From Kribbella flavida DSM 17836 (lineage in GTDB: Bacteria; Actinomycetota; Actinomycetes; Propionibacteriales; Kribbellaceae), in assembly GCF_000024345.1 (NCBI RefSeq), contig NC_013729.1, forward strand, positions 4,154,001 to 4,218,000: DNA of 64,000 nucleotides, in the 5' to 3' direction. Numbering within the stretch: the stretch's first letter is position 1; each line of letters begins with the position of its first letter. The notes beneath the pieces were generated by a model. The model had not been told where the DNA came from. It made no database searches and was given only the letters and a program-made list of their open reading frames with translations. A program made the position numbers and the translations under genes. Positions 58,670 to 64,000 of the stretch are shown here, one piece after another.

Positions 58670-59560
58670 TTGCCCCCCACCGACCGCACCCCCGTCACGC
58701 TGATCGGCCTCGGCCCGATGGGACAGGCGATGACCCGCGCGCTGCTCGCGGCCGGACACCCGGTGACCGTCTGGAACCGGACCCCCGCCCGGGCCGCCGG
58801 CGTCGTGGCCGACGGCGCCGTTCTCGCCGCGAGTCCGGTCGAGGCCGTCGAAGCCGGCGACCTGGTCATCCTCAGCCTGACCGACTACCAGGCGATGTAC
58901 GACGTACTGGAGCCGGCCACCGGCTCGCTCGCGGGCCGCACCGTCGTCAACCTCAGCTCCGACACCCCGGACCGCACCCGCGCGGCCGCGGACTGGGCCA
59001 CCGAGCACGGCGCGACGTTCCTGACCGGCGGGGTGATGATCCCCGCGCCGATGGTTGGCACCGAGGAGGCCTACGTCTACTACAGCGGCCCCGCCGAGGT
59101 CTTCGAGAAGCACCGGACCACGCTCACCGTGATCGGGGCTCCCCGCTACCTCGGCGAAGACACGGGCCTGGCACAGCTGATGTATCAGGCGCAGCTCGAC
59201 GTCTTCCTGACCACGCTGTCGTCGCTGATGCACGCAACAGCCCTGCTCGGTACGGCGGGCGTCAGCGCGGCGGAGTCGATGCCCGAGCTGATCGGGATGC
59301 TGCGCACCGTGCCGGCGATGCTGGAGGCGGGCGGGGAGAATCCCGGCGCGGACATCGACGCCGACAAGCACCCGGGCGACCTGAGCACGATCACGATGAT
59401 GGGCGCGACCGCCGACCACATCGTCGGGGCGAGCGAGACGGCCGGCATCGACCTCGCGCTGCCGCGAGCGGTGCAGGCGCACTACCGCCGGGCGATCGAG
59501 AACGGCCACGGCGGAGACAACTGGACGCGGATCATCGACGGCATCCGCAGCCCGCGCTGA
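58670..59560 (+). CDS. Imine reductase-like NAD(P)H dehydrogenase
   Basis: A 296-residue protein of the 6-phosphogluconate/3-hydroxyisobutyrate dehydrogenase class: VTLIGLGPMGQAMTRALLAAGH for NADP binding, WNRTPARA specificity loop, and a helical second domain (TGLAQLMYQAQLDVFLT) typical of imine reductases. TTG 58670 is chosen because AAGGAG lies five bases before it and no ATG or GTG start fits; GTG 58634 is the alternative. A terminator hairpin follows. Confidence 0.85.
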   Translation: MPPTDRTPVTLIGLGPMGQAMTRALLAAGHPVTVWNRTPARAAGVVADGAVLAASPVEAVEAGDLVILSLTDYQAMYDVLEPATGSLAGRTVVNLSSDTPDRTRAAADWATEHGATFLTGGVMIPAPMVGTEEAYVYYSGPAEVFEKHRTTLTVIGAPRYLGEDTGLAQLMYQAQLDVFLTTLSSLMHATALLGTAGVSAAESMPELIGMLRTVPAMLEAGGENPGADIDADKHPGDLSTITMMGATADHIVGASETAGIDLALPRAVQAHYRRAIENGHGGDNWTRIIDGIRSPR

Positions 59561-59591
59561 CGCAGTGGGCCGGCGCCGGACGGACCTGGCG

Positions 59592-59616
59592 GGTGCTCCA
59601 CCCGGAGTGGAGCACC
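59592..59616 (+). terminator. Terminator after the imine reductase gene
   Basis: GGTGCTCCAC (59592-59601) and GTGGAGCACC (59607-59616) form a perfect 10-base stem with a five-base loop, followed by TGTCGGGTTCT. Confidence 0.8.
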
Positions 59617-59637
59617 TGTCGGGTTCTGCCGTTCAGT

Positions 59638-59679
59638 GCCGCGCTGTCGTCACACATCCGTCAGAGCCGCGCTGTCGTC
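59638..59679. repeat. 14-base direct repeat
   Basis: GCCGCGCTGTCGTC occurs at 59638-59651 and 59666-59679, 28 bases apart, just upstream of the convergent small gene's stop. Role unknown. Confidence 0.5.
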
Positions 59680-59692
59680 GCGGACCGGTCAG

Positions 59693-59923
59693 TCAGAGCA
59701 CGTGCAGCTTGTCGAAGGGCGAGACCACGCGCAGCAGCTTGCCGCCACCCAGGTCGACCACCACCGCGTGCGTGCCCTCGACAGCGTGGATCCTGCCGAT
59801 GCCCTCCCGGTCGTGGGACACCCGGTCACCGACCTCGAACGTCTTGATCGGGTCGGGCACCCGTGGCTTGAAGGGACTCGTAGACAGGTGACGACGCGTC
59901 GTCCCGCGGGAAGATTCCATCAC
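59693..59923 (-). CDS. Small conserved protein with SH3/KOW-like core
   Basis: A 76-residue protein: basic N-terminus (MMESSRGTTRR) then a compact beta domain, FEVGDRVSHDREGIGRIHAVEGTHAVVVDLGGGKLLRVVSPFDKLHVL. This pattern is shared by short conserved actinobacterial proteins and resembles CarD- or KOW-type beta barrels that contact nucleic acid or polymerase. The function is not known. ATG 59923 or the next Met is the start. Confidence 0.7.
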   Translation of the reverse strand: MMESSRGTTRRHLSTSPFKPRVPDPIKTFEVGDRVSHDREGIGRIHAVEGTHAVVVDLGGGKLLRVVSPFDKLHVL

Positions 59924-60097
59924 TACCCAGTATGCGGCAACTTCGCCGGTCCGCGCACTTCCGCGCGGCTTCTTGGCCGCGGCCTGAGGTGACGGCGGTC
60001 GCGACCCGGACCGTTCGGGGGGTCGGTCGCCACCCCCTGCACGCTGAGAACCCTGCTGCGTGACAGGGTGGTCCAGAGTTCAACGGGAGGAGCCGGC

Positions 60098-60901
60098 GTG
60101 GGAATCGACTGGAGTGCGGGGCGCTACGAGGCCACCGGCGAGATGCTGCTGCCGGTGTCGGAGCTGGTGGTCGCGATGTCCGAGCCGCTCGCGGGCAGGA
60201 CCGTGGTCGACGTCGGCTGCGGGACCGGCAACGCCGCGCTGCTCGCCGCCGCTCGCGGCGCCGTGGTCACCGGGGTCGATCCCGCGCCCCGGCTGCTGGA
60301 GGTCGCGCGGCAGCGGGCCGCCGACCGCGGACTCGAGATCGACTTCGTGACCGGCGAGGCGGCCGGCATTCCGTTGCCGGACCACTCGGCCGACGTGGTG
60401 TTCTCGGTGTTCGCGGTGATCTTCGCGCCGGACCCCGGCGCCGCGATCGCCGAGCTGGTGCGGGTGACCACGCAGGACGGCACGATCCGGCTCACCTCCT
60501 GGCCGCCGGAAGGGCCGTTGGTGGTGATCAACAAGGTCGTCGGGCAGTTCATGGCCGAGGCGATGGGTGAACAACCAGCCGGGGCGAACCACCCGAAGCC
60601 ACTCGGCTGGCACGACCGGGACGAGCTGCGCGCGGCGTTCGCGCCGTACGGGTTCGAGGTGGAGGTGGAGCGGCGGTCGCTGACGTTCACGGCACCGTCG
60701 CCGGAGGCGTTCCTGGCGACCTCGTCGGAGCATCCGATGGCGGTCGGTGCGTCGCAGGCCCTGAGCACGCTGCCCAACAGCGCCGAGCTGGAGGCGGAGC
60801 TCGCCGCGCGGCTGCTCGCGGCGACCGTCGAGCTGAACGAGGACCCGCAGGCCTTCGCGTACACCAACGACTACGTCGTGGTGACCGCACGCCGAGGCTG
60901 A
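60098..60901 (+). CDS. Class I SAM-dependent methyltransferase
   Basis: A 267-residue enzyme with motif I VVDVGCGTGNAALLAAARGA near residue 36, acidic loop GVDPAPRLLEVA, and motif IV IPLPDHSADVVFSVFAVIF. The acceptor is unknown; the fold is of the ubiquinone/biotin-synthesis-like small-molecule group. GTG 60098 follows GGGAGGA by eight bases. It stands alone between a small protein gene and a TetR gene. Confidence 0.88.
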   Translation: MGIDWSAGRYEATGEMLLPVSELVVAMSEPLAGRTVVDVGCGTGNAALLAAARGAVVTGVDPAPRLLEVARQRAADRGLEIDFVTGEAAGIPLPDHSADVVFSVFAVIFAPDPGAAIAELVRVTTQDGTIRLTSWPPEGPLVVINKVVGQFMAEAMGEQPAGANHPKPLGWHDRDELRAAFAPYGFEVEVERRSLTFTAPSPEAFLATSSEHPMAVGASQALSTLPNSAELEAELAARLLAATVELNEDPQAFAYTNDYVVVTARRG

Positions 60902-60926
60902 TACCGCCCGGCTGCGCGGGCCACGG

Positions 60927-61478
60927 TCACTTCCGGGCGAGCAGACCGCTGAGGATCAGGTCCAGGATGTGGTGGGCTCGTTCGGCCGCCTCCGACTCGT
61001 CGAGCCGGGACAAGAAGCCCAGCAGGATCAGTACGTCGTGAGCATCCACGTCGGCGCGGATCGCGCCTTCGCTCTTCCCGGCGGCGAGCAGGAGATCGAC
61101 GGCCTCGCCGATCGACCCGGTGTGACTGGCGGCGAGCTCCTGCCCTGAGCTCGGCTCGAGCGCGGCCAGGACGCCACGCTTGACGCGCGCGTAGTCGACG
61201 ACGTTGGACAGCCAGCGGCGGAACGCGGTGGCCGCATCGTGCTCTTCGAGCAGCGGCGCCGCGGAGGCCACGAGCTGGTCGGCGTCGGCGCGATAGACCT
61301 CGGCCAGGAGGGCCTCGCGGGTCGGGAAGTTGCGGTAGAGGGTGCCCTGGCCGACGCCGGCCGCCTTCGCGACCGCGTTCATCGGCAGCTCCGAGGTGGA
61401 GCTCAGCAGTTCACGCGCGACCTGCAGGATGCGCGCCCGGTTGCCGGCCGCGTCCGCCCGTGGCTTGCGCTGCACCAT
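60927..61478 (-). CDS. TetR-family regulator
   Basis: A 183-residue regulator with helix-turn-helix MNAVAKAAGVGQGTLYRNFPTREALLAEV near residues 32-60 and a TetR_C-type domain (SIGEAVDLLLAAGKSEGAIRADVDAHDVLILL). ATG 61478 has GGAGGG before it. Two TGGACA-N2-TGTC sites lie in the divergent region, so it probably represses itself and the SDR gene. Confidence 0.9.
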   Translation of the reverse strand: MVQRKPRADAAGNRARILQVARELLSSTSELPMNAVAKAAGVGQGTLYRNFPTREALLAEVYRADADQLVASAAPLLEEHDAATAFRRWLSNVVDYARVKRGVLAALEPSSGQELAASHTGSIGEAVDLLLAAGKSEGAIRADVDAHDVLILLGFLSRLDESEAAERAHHILDLILSGLLARK

Positions 61479-61500
61479 CACAACCCTCCGGTTGATAAAT

Positions 61501-61543
61501 GGACAAGTGTCCGGATAACCTGTTTGTAAGTGGACACCTGTCA
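61501..61543. promoter_or_regulatory. Twin TetR operators
   Basis: GGACAAGTGTCC (61501-61512) is a near-perfect palindrome; TGGACACCTGTCA (61531-61543) is a second, weaker copy. Both match TGGACA-N2-TGTC(C/A); centres are 31 bases apart, about three turns. Confidence 0.7.
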
Positions 61544-61570
61544 ACTTACTCGATCAGGAGGCAGACGCCG

Positions 61571-62314
61571 ATGAGGCAGGACCCGATCACCGGCCAGACC
61601 GTTGTTGTCACCGGAGCGAGCAGCGGCATCGGCCGGCAGACCGCCCTGCTGCTCGCGGAACGCGGCGCGTCGGTGGTGCTCGCCGCGCGCCGCCGGGAGC
61701 GGATCGACGCCCTCGCCGCGTCGATCGTCGAGGCGGGCGGCCGGGCCCTCGCCGTACCGACCGACGTGGCGGTGCTCGACGACGTGCAAGCACTCGTACG
61801 CCGGACGACCGACGAGTTCGGGCGGCTGGACGTCATCGTCAACAACGCCGGGGTGGCCCGGCTCGGCCGGCTGGACCAGCTCGCCGTGGACGACTGGTCG
61901 GCGATGGTCGACGTGAACGTCCGCGGAGTTCTGCACGGGCTCGCGGCCGCGCTCCCGGTGTTCCGGCGCCAGGGCCACGGGCACGTGATCACCACCGCCT
62001 CGACCGCCGGACTCCGGATCTCCCCCACGATGGCCGTGTACGCCGCCACGAAGAACGCGGCCCGCACGATCATGGAGGGCCTGCGCGCGGAATCCACCGA
62101 CGGCGTGGTCCGCACGACCGAGATCTCCCCCGGCGTCATCCGCACCGAGCTCGCCGACGGCATGGAATCCGCCGCCCGCGACCAGATCCAGGCCAGCATG
62201 CGCGAGTTCGGCCTCGACCCGGCCGCAGTCGCCCGCGCGATCTGCTTCGCCATCGAACAACCACACGACGTCGAGATCGGCTCCCTCACCATCCGCCCCA
62301 CCGTGCAGAACTGA
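61571..62314 (+). CDS. Short-chain dehydrogenase/reductase
   Basis: A 247-residue classical SDR: cofactor motif VVTGASSGIGRQTALLLAERGA, NNAG at about residue 90, and catalytic Y-x3-K in VYAATKNAARTIMEG with Ser upstream (TTASTAG). NADP use is suggested by the Arg-rich AARRRERI after the second strand. ATG 61571 follows AGGAGG by nine bases. It is the likely target of the TetR repressor across the twin operators. The substrate is unknown. Its 3' end overlaps the convergent MFS gene by 29 bases. Confidence 0.9.
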   Translation: MRQDPITGQTVVVTGASSGIGRQTALLLAERGASVVLAARRRERIDALAASIVEAGGRALAVPTDVAVLDDVQALVRRTTDEFGRLDVIVNNAGVARLGRLDQLAVDDWSAMVDVNVRGVLHGLAAALPVFRRQGHGHVITTASTAGLRISPTMAVYAATKNAARTIMEGLRAESTDGVVRTTEISPGVIRTELADGMESAARDQIQASMREFGLDPAAVARAICFAIEQPHDVEIGSLTIRPTVQN

Positions 62315-63515
62315 CTTTTGTCCCGCCGGGAGACTCAGCGCGTGGTTGCTTCCTCCGCGTGGCTGGGGTGGATTGGCGGGCGGTGGCCCAGATGGCCAGG
62401 GCGCAGGTGGCGTAGGCGGCGCCCAGGACGGTGGAGGCCGGCCAGCCGTGGAGGGTGAAGACGGCGGTGGTGGTGGCTGCGCCCAGGGCGGAGCCCAAGG
62501 AGTAGAAGACCATGTAGCTGCCGATGACGGTGCTGGTGCGGTCAGGGTGCGCGGCGGTGAGCAGGTGCTGGTTGCTCACGTGCACAGCCTGTACGGCGAA
62601 GTCCAGGACCACGACGCCGACGACGAGGAACCACAGCGACCAGGGCAGCTGGGCGATCGCGGCCCAGGACAGGATGAGCAGGATGAGGGACAGGCCGGTG
62701 ACCGGGCCTGCTCGTCCTGCGTCGGCCCAGCGCCCCGCGCGGGCTGCGCCGAGGGCGCCGGCGAGTCCGGCGAGACCGAACAATCCGATCTGGCTCTCGC
62801 TCAGTTGCCACGGCAGGTCCGCCAGCGGCAACGACAGTCCGCTCCACAAAGTCCCGAACGACGCGAACAGGAAGAACGCGATGAGCCCGCGCGTCAGGAA
62901 GAAGCGCTGACCGAACAGGCTGCCGAGCGACCAGACGGTCCGGAGATAACCCGCCGATCGACGAGCACGCGCCTCCGAAGGCAGGACGGCCAGGACGAGC
63001 GGCGCGAGCCCGAGCGCGAGCACCGCCAGTACGGCGTACACGCTGCGCCAGCCCCAGAGCTCGGCCAGCGCGCCGGCGACAGCCCGGGCGCCGAGGATGC
63101 CGACCACGACCCCCGAGGTCACGACACCGATGGTCCGGCCGCGCTCGGCCGGCGGGGAGACCGATGCCGCGTAGGCCACCGTGGTCTGCACGACCACCGC
63201 GAACACCCCGGCCACGGCGAGTCCCACGAACGCCACCCACGCAGCCGACGCCACGGCCGTCAGGATCAACCCGGCCCCGGTCAGTCCAAGGTGTACGGCG
63301 ATGAGCCGTCGCCTGTCGACCACATCGCCAAGCGGCACGAGCAGCACCAGCCCGGCCAGGTACCCGAGCTGGCTGATCGCCACGATCCACCCGGTGAGCT
63401 CCGCCGACACCCCCAGATCGCGGCCCATCGGCTCCAGCACCGGCTGAGCGGCGTACACGCTCGCCACCGCCACACCGCACACCACCGCGAGCAGCAACCG
63501 CGCCCACCCCGTCAT
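62286..63515 (-). CDS. MFS transporter (12-helix, DHA1-like)
   Basis: A 409-residue membrane protein with about 12 hydrophobic helices and MFS motif A as GDVVDRRRLIAV. Likely a drug or metabolite exporter. ATG 63515 is preferred to GTG 63524 by ribosome-binding-site spacing (GAGGG). It faces an HxlR-type regulator running off the right edge, the last regulator/transporter pair of the window. The C-terminal basic tail overlaps the SDR gene. Confidence 0.87.
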   Translation of the reverse strand: MTGWARLLLAVVCGVAVASVYAAQPVLEPMGRDLGVSAELTGWIVAISQLGYLAGLVLLVPLGDVVDRRRLIAVHLGLTGAGLILTAVASAAWVAFVGLAVAGVFAVVVQTTVAYAASVSPPAERGRTIGVVTSGVVVGILGARAVAGALAELWGWRSVYAVLAVLALGLAPLVLAVLPSEARARRSAGYLRTVWSLGSLFGQRFFLTRGLIAFFLFASFGTLWSGLSLPLADLPWQLSESQIGLFGLAGLAGALGAARAGRWADAGRAGPVTGLSLILLILSWAAIAQLPWSLWFLVVGVVVLDFAVQAVHVSNQHLLTAAHPDRTSTVIGSYMVFYSLGSALGAATTTAVFTLHGWPASTVLGAAYATCALAIWATARQSTPATRRKQPRAESPGGTKVSSARWGGW

Positions 63516-63601
63516 CGCCCTCACTCCAAATCAGTAGCAGAATGCAACTCTTTGGAGACTAGGGCACAATGGTTTCAATCCGCAACTCATCTGGAGGTGT
63601 C

Positions 63602-64000
63602 ATGGCGGCAGTGCCAGAGCCCAGTTGGACCGACCCCCACTGCCCGGTCGCCCGCACCCTGGACCTCGTCGGCGACCGGTGGAGTCTGCTGGTCGTCCGC
63701 GACGCGATGGACGGAGCCCGCTCGTTCACCGAGTTCCAGCGCCGCACCGGCATCGCCCGCAACATCCTCACGGACCGCCTGCGCAAGCTGATCGCGCACG
63801 GTCTGCTCACCCAGCGCACCGCACCGTCGGGCCGCCGCCAGGAGTACCTGCTGACCGACGCGGGCCGCGACCTCTTCCCCGTCGTACTCACCCTGCGGCA
63901 GTGGGGCGAACGCCACGCCTTCTCCCCCGGCGAGGCGCACTCGATCCTGGTCGACCAGCAGGGCAATCCCGTCCCGGAGCTGGTGCCGGCCGGGGCCGAC
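63602..64000 (+). CDS. HxlR-family regulator (truncated by window edge)
   Basis: At least 133 residues, open to the right edge. The HxlR pattern is clear: DPHCPVARTLDLVGDRWSLLVVRDAMDGARSFTEFQRRTGIARNILTDRLRKLIAHGLL. Cys in PHCPVA is the conserved family cysteine. ATG 63602 has GGAGGT seven bases before it. It is divergent from the MFS transporter; a GCAACTC direct repeat (63544-63550 and 63582-63588) in the gap may be part of its operator. Confidence 0.88.
   Translation, partial: MAAVPEPSWTDPHCPVARTLDLVGDRWSLLVVRDAMDGARSFTEFQRRTGIARNILTDRLRKLIAHGLLTQRTAPSGRRQEYLLTDAGRDLFPVVLTLRQWGERHAFSPGEAHSILVDQQGNPVPELVPAGAD

Noticed and set aside
1..64000. CRISPR array, prophage, tRNA or rRNA genes, replication origin.
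   Set aside because: No regularly spaced repeats, no phage structural genes, and no recognisable tRNA or rRNA sequence were seen.

Overview
This is a high-GC (about 70 percent) actinobacterial chromosome segment. GTG/TTG starts are common, genes are tightly packed with ATGA/GTGA overlaps, and typical actinobacterial families are present: ECF41, ECF42 and SigK-like sigma factors, a mycothiol-dependent isomerase, SARP and DUF4394 proteins, a HelR-type helicase, a class E sortase and P450-type ferredoxins. The gene mix and codon style suggest Kribbella or a related Propionibacteriales, but that is inference; no rRNA or single marker fixes the genus. I saw no rRNA, tRNA, CRISPR array, transposase or phage gene, and no gene-free stretch over 300 bases.

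Layout. 1-10 kb: YCII/ECF42 pair, two DHA2-type drug exporters, a CGNR regulator, an MGT glycosyltransferase, a methyltransferase with divergent XRE-cupin regulator, and an ECF41 sigma factor whose predicted promoter lies in front of the adjacent NDH-2-like flavoprotein. 10-16 kb: HelR-like RNA polymerase recycling ATPase behind a structured leader, then conserved hypotheticals. 16-20 kb: arsenic module arsR-aquaporin-arsC with a divergent flavoprotein ending in paired cysteines. 20-29 kb: TetR regulators, mycothiol-dependent enzyme, PhoX phosphatase, a second ArsR/flavin-monooxygenase divergon, STAS protein, and a response regulator-kinase-GerMN lipoprotein operon. 29-41 kb: lipoprotein, esterase, SARP, glycoside hydrolase, cholesterol-oxidase-like GMC enzyme, and a split-barrel flavoprotein-[3Fe-4S] ferredoxin-ferredoxin reductase operon with no P450. 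41-48 kb: CGNR/VOC divergon, class E sortase plus two ferritin-like proteins (one with a twin-arginine signal), DUF4394-ECF-anti-sigma operon, and a manganese catalase with a histone H1-like basic tail. 48-64 kb: second ECF42/YCII pair, AraC/DUF1330 divergon, GH1 lipoprotein, M23 peptidase, and a run of regulator/enzyme pairs (MarR, HxlR, TetR) with visible palindromic operators, plus a frameshifted NTF2-like pseudogene.

The recurring theme is the regulator/enzyme divergon: a one-component regulator, an inverted-repeat operator over the start codons, and an oxidoreductase, transporter or small-molecule enzyme facing the other way. The most unusual content is the exported ferritin-like pair beside a sortase, the tailed Mn catalase, the P450-less ferredoxin operon and the two ArsR-flavoprotein modules; together these suggest a redox, metal and toxicant defence region.
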